A DNA stretch of 7,323 nt from TMED8 sp964468005. GTDB lineage: Bacteria; Pseudomonadota; Alphaproteobacteria; Rhodospirillales; Casp-alpha2. Location: contig CAYXUT010000153.1 of NCBI GenBank assembly GCA_964468005.1, positions 1-7,323 on the forward strand, read 5' to 3'. The notes under the pieces were generated by a model, which was not told where the DNA came from, did no database searches, and worked only from the letters and a program-made list of their open reading frames with translations. Below, in pieces: positions 1 through 7,213 of the stretch. The position numbers and the translations under genes were made by a program. Positions within the stretch are counted from its first letter, which is position 1. Each line of letters begins with the position of its first letter.

Positions 1-100
1 CCAATATCTCCAGCTTCGCAACGGTCATGGTAATTTTCTCCGTGCGGCCCTATTGGCCCAATTGGCATATTAGAGGGGTAAAAAACATCAAGCTACGCCA

Positions 101-342
101 GATGTGATTGTTGCTTCCAATAGACTGCAGTGCACGGAACTTGAAACCTTTACACATGTTGGAATTGACCCGCGAGCGAAGAAGGCCATCGCTGTTAAAC
201 CGATCCACCATTTTCGAGCAGCCTACGAGCCGATTGCCAGTCAGGTGATCATCGTCGATTCAGGCGTGTTGGCAACAAAGGATCTTTTGATCTACCCCAC
301 AAGAACTTGCGACGGCCGATCTATCCGCTGGATCTCGATTGA
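101..342 (+). pseudogene. MlrC-type (M81 family) metallopeptidase, C-terminal remnant with frameshift
   Basis: The reading frame from 101 encodes DVIVASNRLQ, then a GIDPRAKKAIAVK segment, HFRAAYEPIA and VIIVDSGVLAT. This order matches the C-terminal domain of MlrC/M81 metallopeptidases, the family named after the microcystin-degradation protein MlrC and common in proteobacteria with unknown substrates. After IYP (codon ending at 298) the frame is lost. Dropping back one base (-1) from 299 restores a family-like ending, KNLRRPIYPLDLD, with TGA at 340-342. A single missing base in a TAC codon at 298-299 explains this. In the unshifted frame the protein runs to a different tail ending at 349. 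Upstream, the same frame meets TAG at 71-73, and I cannot trace a continuous MlrC sequence through 1-100, so the 5' part is also damaged or absent. A GTG at 104 could start a short ORF, but I see no reason to think it is a working gene. The family call rests on remembered motifs. A sequencing error could explain the final frameshift but not the upstream stop. Confidence 0.7.
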
Positions 343-969
343 CGGGTAGGTGGTGCGAACACGCTAGACACTGGCTCAGATTTTCACTGTTGTTAGCCTT
401 AAAACGGGACGTATGGGCAAGGTTGTCCATCTCCGGGATCGATCCAACCCTGCCAACACCGTTTCCTCTCGAAAGTGCCGGCGCGGCAGCATTTGCGGCA
501 GGCGTTCTCTAGCGGGTTCTGTGCTGTAACCATAACCCACATGCCGTCCCTGAAGCGCATCGCGCATACGATGGCAGAGAACTCTAAAACCACATGGCGA
601 TGGAAGGCTTGCCGGTGTTCATGATGAGCTGCTGCCATGAATGTGCCGACATCCTTGGGGTTAGGCTGTAGCGAAGTTGCGGTTGATGGGGATCGTTCTT
701 CGGCCGGGATTTGAACATTACATCTGATGTGCCTCATCGCTATGCTGACGATTGGATGTCACCCGGCCGAGCACGGTGCCGGGGTGCTAAGCATCAGAGG
801 CCCGCATCTGTCTGCTATCGAGACCCCGGTCCCACACAGGCTATAGCAAACGTGCAGCCGATGTAGATTCGCTACCAATGACGGAGTGGCGTAGCGTTAA
901 TCTTCTCGTCAGCCTTCTATATCTCCGGCCGCGAAGCGCAAATTACCAACCCGCCGCCTTAGCGGCAAC
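343..969. other. Intergenic stretch with no supportable gene
   Basis: This stretch lies between the MlrC remnant and the convergent EamA transporter. The longest open frame is on the - strand (399-737, 112 codons from ATG). Its product is Cys-, Arg- and Trp-rich (CRKCCRAGTFERKRC), matches no family I know, and has no clear Shine-Dalgarno sequence (CAGCATAGCG precedes the ATG). An overlapping 63-codon - strand frame (376-567) is equally unconvincing. Stop codons interrupt the + strand frames. It may be decayed coding DNA, like the remnant to its left, but nothing identifies a parent gene. I see no tRNA or insertion-sequence ends. Confidence 0.5.
953..966 (-). terminator. Weak hairpin after the EamA transporter gene
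   Basis: The inverted repeat GCCGC-CTTA-GCGGC begins four bases beyond the transporter's stop codon on the - strand. The 5-bp all-GC stem with a 4-base loop could help end transcription, but the - strand sequence that follows (GGGTTGGTAATTT) has no real U-tract. It is at best a weak or factor-assisted terminator. Confidence 0.25.
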
Positions 970-1917
970 CTAGGCTGCAGGGCCAATATGCGTTGCCTGA
1001 ACGCGGCTTTCGCGGTAGGTGATATAGAGCGTTGAGACAAACACTATGCTGCCGCCAATCCAGGTCCAAAGATCGGGAAACTCCCCGAACCAGATGTAAC
1101 CCACCGCTGAGGCCCAGATTAGCCGAGTAAAATCAATCGGCATCACTGCCGTCGTCTCCGCATCGCGGATTGCGATGGTCATCGACATCTGCGCGATCAA
1201 GGTCAGCAACCCGACAGAACAAAGCAACCCAAACTGCTCAAATGTCGGCCAGGTCCAATAGTAGATCGCCGGGCCGATGGTCAGCACCGAGAACGTGACC
1301 GACGAATAGAACACGATAGTGGTCGATGAATCGGTTCGCGACAAAACCTTCACCGTCAGTAATGCTGCCGCCCACAGTAATGAAGACGAGATGGCGATGA
1401 TAGCGCCCTGGCTGATCGCCTGTGCCCCAGGGCGCAGGATGATCAAGGTGCCGACGATGCCGATGGCGATGGCGCTCCAGCGCCGGATGCCAACTTGCTC
1501 GCCCAGAAACAACGCGGCGCCGACGGCGGCGAAAATCACCACCGTAAAACTGAGCGCCGTTGCATCCCCTACGGGGATCAGCGATAGCGCGTAGAACCAC
1601 GCTATCATCGATAGACCACCGAAGACGCCGCGGATTAGCTGCAGGCCAGGACGCGTGGTGCGCCACCAGATAGCACCCGAGCGTCGGCTCTGGCGCAACA
1701 ACATCGGGGTCAGTACGAACAACGGAATAATAGCCCTGAATAGCGCAATCTCCATCGTGTGGATGTCGGCGCTCAGCGCGCGCACGATGGTGTGCGATAC
1801 TGATACCAAGGCGGCGAATACGCCCATCAGCACCATGCCGCGAAAGTTAGGGGAAAGCGTGTACCAGAAACGTGAAACCCCGAGCCCGTATGGGCCGTCC
1901 GGTTGATCGTCAGACAT
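970..1917 (-). CDS. DMT-superfamily (EamA/RhaT-type) inner-membrane transporter
   Basis: The 315-residue protein has the usual length for a ten-helix DMT transporter made of two EamA repeats. A cytoplasmic-looking N-terminus of about 25 residues precedes repeat 1 (about 28-162), which contains the typical ALSLIPVGDATALSFT stretch (110-124), the FLGEQVGIRRW turn (137-147) and a closing helix ending in LRPG (161-164). Repeat 2 (about 170-300) ends with DFTRLIWASAVGYIWFGE (262-279) and a last helix near 283-300, followed by a short basic tail. EamA proteins move small metabolites such as amino acids, nucleosides or drugs across the inner membrane; the substrate cannot be read from the sequence. 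The ATG at 1917 is the only good in-frame start, and no strong ribosome-binding site precedes it. A TATGAT-like element (1924-1929, - strand) lies so close to the ATG that it would leave almost no leader. The gene is divergent from the M48 protease gene, separated by 85 bp, and probably monocistronic. Family confidence is high, substrate unknown. Confidence 0.9.
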   Translation of the reverse strand: MSDDQPDGPYGLGVSRFWYTLSPNFRGMVLMGVFAALVSVSHTIVRALSADIHTMEIALFRAIIPLFVLTPMLLRQSRRSGAIWWRTTRPGLQLIRGVFGGLSMIAWFYALSLIPVGDATALSFTVVIFAAVGAALFLGEQVGIRRWSAIAIGIVGTLIILRPGAQAISQGAIIAISSSLLWAAALLTVKVLSRTDSSTTIVFYSSVTFSVLTIGPAIYYWTWPTFEQFGLLCSVGLLTLIAQMSMTIAIRDAETTAVMPIDFTRLIWASAVGYIWFGEFPDLWTWIGGSIVFVSTLYITYRESRVQATHIGPAA

Positions 1918-1959
1918 GGCGCCATCATAGGTGAAACGTCCGTCCGCGCCAGACCTCGG

Positions 1960-1993
1960 TTGACTTGCCGATCACGAACACAAAATTCATAAT
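1960..1993 (+). promoter_or_regulatory. Candidate promoter for the M48 protease gene
   Basis: Two overlapping sigma-70-like pairs are visible: TTGACT (1960-1965) with AAATTC (1983-1988, spacer 17), and TTGCCG (1965-1970) with CATAAT (1988-1993, spacer 17). The second has the better -10 box. It would start transcription only a few bases before the ATG at 2003, giving a near-leaderless mRNA, in keeping with the poor Shine-Dalgarno sequence there (only GGA at 1998-2000). The assignment is by eye. Confidence 0.3.
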
Positions 1994-2002
1994 CCCCGGA
2001 CC

Positions 2003-3493
2003 ATGAGAAATAACCGATCACCCCTAAACCTTTCCGTCGCACTTGCGCTCGCTTTGGTGATGCTGACGCTCTCAGGCTGCACCACCAATCCGGCCACCGG
2101 TTCTCAGAGTTTCACCGCCTTTATGTCGGGCGAGGACGAAGCGCGCATCGGCGCCGAAGAGCACCCAAAATTGCTGAAGGAATTCGGCGGCCGCTACGAG
2201 GCGCGCGCCCTGGAGGCTTACGTGCGCCATATCGGCAAGAAGCTCGCCGCCGTTTCCGAAATGCCGGATATCCCATGGCGCTTCACTGTCCTAAACGATC
2301 CGCAGGTCAATGCCTTTGCGCTACCGGGCGGCTACGTCTACGTCACCCGTGGACTTTTGGTGCTAGCCCAGAATGAGGCTGAGTTGGCCAGCGTCTTAGC
2401 GCACGAGATTGGCCATGTGACGGCACGCCATACGGCACAGCGCTATTCCACCGCTATGGCCACCAACATCGGGCTCACCGGGCTCGGCATACTGGGCGGC
2501 GTCTTCGGCGTGCCAACCGGTGTCGGGCGGATCATCTCTACCGGTGCTCAGATGGCCATACAAAATTACTCCCAGGGCCAAGAGATGGAGGCAGACCTGC
2601 TGGGCGTTCGCTACATGTCTCGCGCCAGTTACGACCCCAATGCCGTGACCTCCTTCTTGCGCAAGCTCCGCGCTCACCACAACCTGGAAGCGCGCCAAAA
2701 GGGCCAAGAAGGCGTGCCGCACAACATCATGTCGACCCATCCGAGGAACGAGGATCGCGTCAAACAGGCTATGGATTTGGCACGTATCAAGGCGGTGCCG
2801 CGGCCGGTCGTCAATGCCGATGTTTTCCTCGACCGTATCGACGGCATGGTGTTTGGCGACGATACCAAACAGGGTGTGGTGCGCGGACGTGATTTCTTGC
2901 ATCCGGAACTGCGCGTCATGTTTTCCGTGCCGAAGGGTTTCATCATCTTCAATTCGCGCCGCAAGGTCGTCGCTTTCGGGCCCAACAAGTCACGCATCAT
3001 CTTCGACATGGCGAGCCGCAAGCAGGCCAAGACGGTTCGCAACCTGGCCGCCTATCTGAAGGGTGTTTGGGCCAGCAACCTCAACGTCCGCAATATCGAG
3101 CGGCTCGAGATCAATGGTCTACGCGCTGCCACCGGCCATGGCCGGACTTCCGTCTCCGGCCAGCCCCGCGAAGTCCGGCTCATCGTCATTCGCGAAAGCC
3201 GAGAGCACATCTACCGCCTGGCCTTCTTCACGCCGCCCTCCGAAGCACAGCGCCTCAACGTTGAACTCAGGCGAGCCACCTACAGCTTTCGCCGCCTAAC
3301 CCAGGCGGAGGCAGACGCCATCAAGCCGCTGCGCCTCGAAGTGCGCAAGGCGCGAGCCGGCGATACAGTGGCGAACCTGGCCAAGCATTTCCCCATTGAG
3401 CGTTTTCAACGCGAATGGTTCCGACTCCTGAACAACATGAAAGTCGGCCAGCGCATCAACCTCGGCCAGCGGCTCAAGCTGGTGACGGAGTAG
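2003..3493 (+). CDS. M48 family zinc metalloprotease, lipoprotein, LysM-like C-terminus
   Basis: A 496-residue envelope protease related to the BepA/LoiP group, which degrades or helps assemble misfolded outer-membrane proteins in the periplasm. The N-terminus is a lipoprotein signal: basic MRNNR, a hydrophobic core, then lipobox LSGC with the modified Cys at 26. This supports the ATG at 2003. The mature protein opens with the family-typical NPATGSQSF region. The FALPGGYVYVTRGLL segment (105-119) precedes the zinc site HEIGH (134-138; ligands H134 and H138, catalytic E135). The third ligand is E194 in the EMEAD motif (194-198). A conserved STHP motif (244-247) follows; in BepA the equivalent His is, as I recall, a self-inhibiting switch. 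Unlike BepA there is no TPR tail. Residues about 270-430 form a separate beta-rich region, and about 447-494 resemble a LysM-like module (AGDTVANLAKHF ... NLGQRLKLV), suggesting peptidoglycan contact. All catalytic residues are present, so the enzyme looks functional. The gene stands alone; natural substrates are unknown. Confidence 0.95.
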   Translation: MRNNRSPLNLSVALALALVMLTLSGCTTNPATGSQSFTAFMSGEDEARIGAEEHPKLLKEFGGRYEARALEAYVRHIGKKLAAVSEMPDIPWRFTVLNDPQVNAFALPGGYVYVTRGLLVLAQNEAELASVLAHEIGHVTARHTAQRYSTAMATNIGLTGLGILGGVFGVPTGVGRIISTGAQMAIQNYSQGQEMEADLLGVRYMSRASYDPNAVTSFLRKLRAHHNLEARQKGQEGVPHNIMSTHPRNEDRVKQAMDLARIKAVPRPVVNADVFLDRIDGMVFGDDTKQGVVRGRDFLHPELRVMFSVPKGFIIFNSRRKVVAFGPNKSRIIFDMASRKQAKTVRNLAAYLKGVWASNLNVRNIERLEINGLRAATGHGRTSVSGQPREVRLIVIRESREHIYRLAFFTPPSEAQRLNVELRRATYSFRRLTQAEADAIKPLRLEVRKARAGDTVANLAKHFPIERFQREWFRLLNNMKVGQRINLGQRLKLVTE

Positions 3494-4111
3494 GGTAGAG
3501 ACCGACTGGTTGTTGAGCGATGGCGCCCCTCAGGAGATCGACCCCTCTGGGGAATAACGTGCTCGAAAAGCTTCACTGGTGTGTTTATCCCGTGACATCC
3601 ACATCCTGAGTGCAACCGAAGCTCGCAGATAAAAAATCGGACGGTGGCCTGCCTTGTTCGCACCAAGCCAGTACATGGCGGCAGGAGCTCCTCCGAAGGA
3701 TGCCGATGACGTACGTCGCGCCGTTGGAGCGACGGCTTGCCATCATCAACGCGCCACATCTCTTGGGATTAGAGCTTTGATCTTTAATCGGGATTTCGCG
3801 GTCGCCATCCCTTTCCTTGGTTGGATTTGATAAAATGGCCGGACTATTTTCAGCCTTCCAGCAGAACTTGGTACAATCTTTCGCGATACTCTTCGTGATG
3901 GCCGCCAGTTTTCAGGCCATGGCGGTGCGCGCTTTCTTGAAGCCGACACGCTTGGGTAGTACCGGGCCTCAGGCCTTGAGTGCGGAGTGTTTTTAGACTA
4001 CGAGGGGCAGTCCAATCAACCCGAAAACGGAATCAAAAACCGTAGGGCTTCAGCACGATATCGGTTCAAAGCGTTGTGAGTTATTTACAGGCGATAAATT
4101 TCGGCTAATTG
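3494..4111. other. Intergenic stretch between convergent genes, no supportable gene
   Basis: This is the 618-bp gap between the M48 gene and the end of the - strand operon, where transcription converges. I see no strong hairpin-plus-U-tract terminator for either side; a weak imperfect hairpin with CCCC/GGGG arms lies near 3524-3550. Short frames occur. A 53-codon + strand frame at 3835-3996 has one hydrophobic stretch (LVQSFAILFVMAASF) and only a poor ribosome-binding site (GGATTTGATAAAATG). A 67-codon basic - strand frame runs 3746-3949. A - strand frame with no plausible start is open across roughly 3590-3925. None resembles a known family. The stretch may hold decayed coding sequence or simply be spacer. 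Confidence 0.5.
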
Positions 4112-5719
4112 TCAACCGTGCCCTTGGATCAATTCAGCTAGTTCTCGCTTCACGCGGTCCACCGGAGCCGTCCAATCGCCGAGACCTTTTTGCCGGAACA
4201 ACCGCACCGAGCCGTACCAGGGGCTATCATCTCGCGCCATCAGCCAGCGCCGGTCGGGAACCATATGCAGCATTATCCAGGCCGGTACGCCCATTGCGCC
4301 GGCGATATGCGCAGTGGTGTTGGATATTGAGATGATCAAGTCCATGGCCGCTACCTGTGTCGCGTGTCCATCAATATCAACCATGGGATCGATGTCGGCA
4401 TCGTGGTGGATGACGATCGCAGTGCGCTCCTTGAAATCGGTGCACTCCACTGCTGTGTCGCCGTATTGCAGGTTCACAAAGGCGGCGCCAGGGGTTTCGA
4501 GGATTGGGCACATGTCGTCCAGGAGCATTGATTTAGAAACGCCGTACCGGGCGTTGAGGCTCCGCCAAGTGATGCCGATCAGGAGATCACTGGCCGATTT
4601 GGCGAACTTTTTCCTGTAGGCGCGCCGGAGATGTTCGACGCGTTCGCCATCGGGCACGAGAAACGGTTTTCCGTCTTTGAAACTCGCTTCGTCCGGGCGA
4701 AAGTGGTTGCCAAGATTGGTGGTCGGCAACTGGAAATCGGCGCTTGCCGTTCGCGGATCGGGTGGATCTTTGCGGGCGAGGCAAAGGATATTGGGGAATG
4801 ATCGCTGGAACAGACCAACCATGCGCTTGTCTGTTTCAAGCAATATTCGGACTTCATTGGAGACGAGATCTGGAACCATCGATGCGAACATCACTTCATC
4901 GCCCAGTCCCTGCTCGCCCCAAAGCAGGATTGTCTTGCCGGCCTGGTCTTCCCCCCCCCACCACGGTTGGGAGAATGGTCGTGCAGCGCCGGGCTGCCAT
5001 CTCCAGCGCGCCGCGTAGGCCTTCCAACCGTCTCTCCAGCGGCCTGTGAGGAGATAAAGCATTGAGGCATAAACGTGATATTTCGGATCGTCACCGGCGA
5101 TCTCAAGCAGCCGCTGAACAGCCCTGTCCGCTTCCTCCAATTGTCCAAGACCGAGCGCCGACTGATAAAGGCCTTGCAGAACGTCGGCGTTTTCATGGCC
5201 TAATTTTGCCAGTTGCTCATACGTGTCGAGCGCGGCCCGCAGCTTTTTTTGTTTGAGCAGTGCGGCCGCCAAGTTAAGAAGCATGTCATAATCGTCTGGC
5301 CGGGAAGCGAGGCCGGTCCGAATGACGGTTTCGGCCTCGCCGAAGCGGTCAAGTTCTAGGAGCACGGCGCCGAGATTGTATGCCGCGTCCGGATTGTTGG
5401 GTTGCTGGTCCAGGCACTGCCGGTAACATTCCATCGCCTCTTCCGGCTTTCCAATTTCGCGATTTAGGCCGCCCAAGTTGATCAATATGGTGGGGTCGTT
5501 CGGTTTCAGTTGCCGGGCACGGCGTAGATATTTTGCCGCTCCTTCATGGGCCTCCGTTTGCTGGGCAATCATAGCGCGCAACTGCCAGGCGTCAGCCTCG
5601 TTCGGGACCATCTTCGTGAGCCTACGTGCCTCACGTGCCGCCTTGGATGTATCACCGGCGCGAAGAGCAGCCATGGCCCGGCCGAATACAGCTTGGGGAT
5701 TGGTCCTGCCACGCGCCAC
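4112..5719 (-). CDS. TPR protein with GT-B (heptosyltransferase-like) glycosyltransferase domain
   Basis: Read from GTG at 5719, the 535-residue protein has about six TPR-type helix pairs (residues 8-235, e.g. PTILINLGGLNREIGKPEEA, 76-95), a linker containing WRDGWKAYAARW (228-239), then a transferase-like domain. That domain begins with LLWGEQGLGDEVMF (265-278) and carries DLIISISNTTAHIAGAMGVP (460-479), the GT9/heptosyltransferase-like segment that binds the donor nucleotide in GT-B enzymes. Family members are annotated as TPR-containing glycosyltransferases; donor and acceptor are unknown. No signal peptide or membrane helix is visible, so it should be cytoplasmic. I prefer GTG because AGGCGG (5727-5732, - strand) lies 7 bases upstream and overlaps the previous stop, and because the longer in-frame ORF to 5902 adds only low-complexity basic sequence inside the sulfotransferase gene. 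An ATG at 5674 is a later alternative. The gene is the second of an operon, 11 bp after the sulfotransferase. A run of nine G (coding strand, 4951-4959) encodes part of WWGGE (253-257), at the junction of the two halves. Glycosyl transfer activity is inferred. Confidence 0.85.
   Translation of the reverse strand: MARGRTNPQAVFGRAMAALRAGDTSKAAREARRLTKMVPNEADAWQLRAMIAQQTEAHEGAAKYLRRARQLKPNDPTILINLGGLNREIGKPEEAMECYRQCLDQQPNNPDAAYNLGAVLLELDRFGEAETVIRTGLASRPDDYDMLLNLAAALLKQKKLRAALDTYEQLAKLGHENADVLQGLYQSALGLGQLEEADRAVQRLLEIAGDDPKYHVYASMLYLLTGRWRDGWKAYAARWRWQPGAARPFSQPWWGGEDQAGKTILLWGEQGLGDEVMFASMVPDLVSNEVRILLETDKRMVGLFQRSFPNILCLARKDPPDPRTASADFQLPTTNLGNHFRPDEASFKDGKPFLVPDGERVEHLRRAYRKKFAKSASDLLIGITWRSLNARYGVSKSMLLDDMCPILETPGAAFVNLQYGDTAVECTDFKERTAIVIHHDADIDPMVDIDGHATQVAAMDLIISISNTTAHIAGAMGVPAWIMLHMVPDRRWLMARDDSPWYGSVRLFRQKGLGDWTAPVDRVKRELAELIQGHG
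4951..4959 (-). repeat. G9 homopolymer inside the glycosyltransferase gene
   Basis: Nine consecutive C on the + strand read as nine G in the coding direction, covering parts of codons 254-257. The present count keeps the frame open. One extra G would lead to a stop at 4896-4898 and one fewer to a stop at 4891-4893, both about 20 codons later. Either change would leave the TPR half without the catalytic half. Poly-G tracts of this length are classic slippage sites in surface-glycan genes of other bacteria; function here is inferred. Confidence 0.8.
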
Positions 5720-5733
5720 GATAGATCCGCCTA
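5720..5733 (-). promoter_or_regulatory. Intercistronic gap and ribosome-binding site deciding the GTG start
   Basis: On the - strand the sulfotransferase stop TAG (5733-5731) runs directly into GCGGATCTATC and then GTG at 5719. The last two bases of the stop plus GCGG form AGGCGG, a good Shine-Dalgarno match seven bases before GTG. This tight arrangement suggests translational coupling of the two genes and is the main reason for choosing GTG over the longer or shorter starts. Confidence 0.55.
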
Positions 5734-7131
5734 ACCTTCGTCCACATCGTCGCCAAGAGCCTCTGCGAGAGGCACCAAATGATCGGCGAAACGTTTCCAG
5801 CGAGCGACCGAACGGGAGTGAACGGGCTCGCGTACCTGGGTTGCGCTGGCGGTGATGACTTGGCGCTTGTTCTTGTGGAAGTCGAGACAGGCATCCTGCC
5901 ATTTAAGACCACAGAACTTTGCCAGCCGGCGCGCTTGAGGTTCGGGGTCGGCCACAACCTGCTCATAGGTTACGTCGAGAATCCGGCCCGGCAGCACCCG
6001 ATGCCAATGTTCCATGAGCCGCCGGTAGAGCCGGTAATAAGCCCCCAGTTCGGCGAGATCATAGCTGAACTCTTGCCCGTAGGGAAAATGCAGCGCGAAG
6101 CAGGAAAAACAAGTGTCCATGGGCGAACGCCGGCAATGAATGATACGGGCACGGGGCAGAATAACGGCCAACATACCAACAAAAAGGAAATTTCTGGGCA
6201 TCTTGTCAGTTATGCGCTTGGCGCGGCTAGAAAGTTTGGTGAGGCGTTCGATGTAGGCTTTGCCAATGTTCTGGAACGACGGGCCGGTCAAAAGGGTCGC
6301 GGCCTCGGGGAACCCCGGAACAGCGTCGGCAAGTACATCGCTGAGATAGCTTCGTTCGCCGGCGCCGAACACGTCGCTATGACTGGCCAGGATTTGCTCG
6401 ATCAGCGAGGTGCCGGAACGGGGCATGCCGAGAACGAACACCGCTCGCTCGTCATCATTGCCGACGCGACTATGGTCCGCCAAGAATTGCGTGTCGAAAA
6501 TCTTGATCAGCCGATCAAACATGGCCCTTTCGGTTTCAATGTCGAAATGCACTGCCGAGCGGCGCAATCCATTTGCTTCGGCCAGACAGGCGAAGGCGGC
6601 ATCAAAATCCCCAATATCCTCAAGGGCTTTGCCGAGAGCATAGTTCGTGTGCATTCGGTCGCGGTCACTTAGTTTCCTGCTTTTCCTCAGGCCTTCCATT
6701 GTGCTGAAGTCCGCGTCACGCGATTGGAATTTCTTGACGAGGGTGAGTTCGTACCAGAGTTGCGCATTCTCCGGCGCCAATGCGAGCGCTTGGCGGTATA
6801 GACGATTGGCGGCCTCGTTGTCGCCAAGCTGTTTTTTCAGATTGGCCAGATTAGCAAGCGCCGGTACAGACTTGGGCTGCAACTCCAGCGCCCTCTTCAG
6901 TGCCTTGCCGGCCTGTTGCGCTTCACCGGCTTTAATATGAAGGGCTCCAAGATTGATCCAGGAATCGACATGATCCGGGCGGGTCTTTAGGACGTCGCGC
7001 AAGGCTCCCGACGCTTTGTCCCATTGTTTGGCCTGGAGCGCCTGGTTGGCACGTGCGAGTGCGGCGTCCGGGCTTTCCCCGGTTCTGTTTCTGGCTACTT
7101 TTTGCTGCTTGCGGCGGAGGCTCCGGCTCAT
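5731..7131 (-). CDS. TPR-containing PAPS-dependent sulfotransferase
   Basis: The 466-residue protein joins a TPR region (about 22-190) to a Sulfotransfer_3-type domain (about 230-450). The N-terminus MSRSLRRKQQ is basic and resembles the start of many alphaproteobacterial TPR proteins. The 5'-phosphosulfate-binding loop is VLGMPRSGTSLIEQIL (233-248), with R238, S239, G240 and T241. The FGAGER segment (255-260) supplies a candidate catalytic Glu (E259). The 3'-phosphate-binding segment is RIIHCRRSPMDTCFSCF (329-345), in the usual R-x-P-x-D context. LDVTYEQVVADPE (385-397) and SVARWKRF (441-448) are typical late motifs. The enzyme should transfer sulfate from PAPS to a hydroxyl or amine on a sugar, protein or lipid; the TPR array probably selects the acceptor. 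There is no signal peptide or membrane helix. The ATG at 7131 is the only good start; no Shine-Dalgarno sequence is evident (GATTTTCCCC precedes it). It is the first gene of a two-gene operon with the TPR glycosyltransferase, ending 11 bp before it. The domain call is strong, the acceptor unknown. Confidence 0.94.
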   Translation of the reverse strand: MSRSLRRKQQKVARNRTGESPDAALARANQALQAKQWDKASGALRDVLKTRPDHVDSWINLGALHIKAGEAQQAGKALKRALELQPKSVPALANLANLKKQLGDNEAANRLYRQALALAPENAQLWYELTLVKKFQSRDADFSTMEGLRKSRKLSDRDRMHTNYALGKALEDIGDFDAAFACLAEANGLRRSAVHFDIETERAMFDRLIKIFDTQFLADHSRVGNDDERAVFVLGMPRSGTSLIEQILASHSDVFGAGERSYLSDVLADAVPGFPEAATLLTGPSFQNIGKAYIERLTKLSSRAKRITDKMPRNFLFVGMLAVILPRARIIHCRRSPMDTCFSCFALHFPYGQEFSYDLAELGAYYRLYRRLMEHWHRVLPGRILDVTYEQVVADPEPQARRLAKFCGLKWQDACLDFHKNKRQVITASATQVREPVHSRSVARWKRFADHLVPLAEALGDDVDEG

Positions 7132-7161
7132 GGGGAAAATCAGGTTTGATTACGGTGAGAA

Positions 7162-7210
7162 CTCGAACAACAACCTTACCATTACAACGGACGGGGGCTG
7201 TCTCGAACAA
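7162..7210. repeat. 9-bp direct repeat CTCGAACAA, two copies 40 bp apart
   Basis: Identical copies of CTCGAACAA occur at 7162-7170 and 7202-7210, flanking the candidate -10 region of the operon promoter; the outer copy contains the -35 box. The 40-bp offset is close to four helical turns, so both copies would face the same side of the DNA. It could be a paired regulator site or chance. Confidence 0.35.
7181..7210 (-). promoter_or_regulatory. Candidate promoter of the sulfotransferase-glycosyltransferase operon
   Basis: On the - strand TTGTTC (7210-7205) and TGTAAT (7186-7181) are separated by 18 bases. The -10 box has one mismatch to TATAAT; the -35 box keeps only TTG. Transcription would begin roughly 40-45 bases before the ATG at 7131. 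The assignment is by eye. Confidence 0.3.
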
Positions 7211-7213
7211 AAA

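Noticed and set aside
700..720. GGGATTTGAAC, resembling a tRNA T-arm on the - strand
   Set aside because: The bases flanking the GTTCAAATC loop do not pair as a T-stem (TAATG against CCCGG), and no acceptor stem or anticodon arm can be found around it.
399..737. 112-codon - strand frame, Cys- and Arg-rich
   Set aside because: No family resemblance, no ribosome-binding site, and equally plausible overlapping frames exist. It is described with the intergenic stretch rather than called as a gene.
2396..2902. 168-codon - strand frame inside the M48 gene
   Set aside because: It is antisense to the zinc-site region of a clearly functional protease and has no domain of its own.
3406..3759. 117-codon - strand frame overlapping the end of the M48 gene
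   Set aside because: It runs antisense through the 3' end of the protease gene, with no recognisable motifs, and looks like a shadow frame.
5720..5902. Longer N-terminus (61 more residues) for the TPR-glycosyltransferase
   Set aside because: The extension is basic, low-complexity sequence overlapping the sulfotransferase gene in another frame. GTG at 5719 has a good ribosome-binding site and starts just before the first TPR.
5779..6672. 297-codon open frame on the + strand
   Set aside because: It lies entirely antisense to the sulfotransferase gene, whose catalytic motifs are unmistakable. Its translation has no recognisable domain, and long antisense frames are common opposite GC-rich genes.
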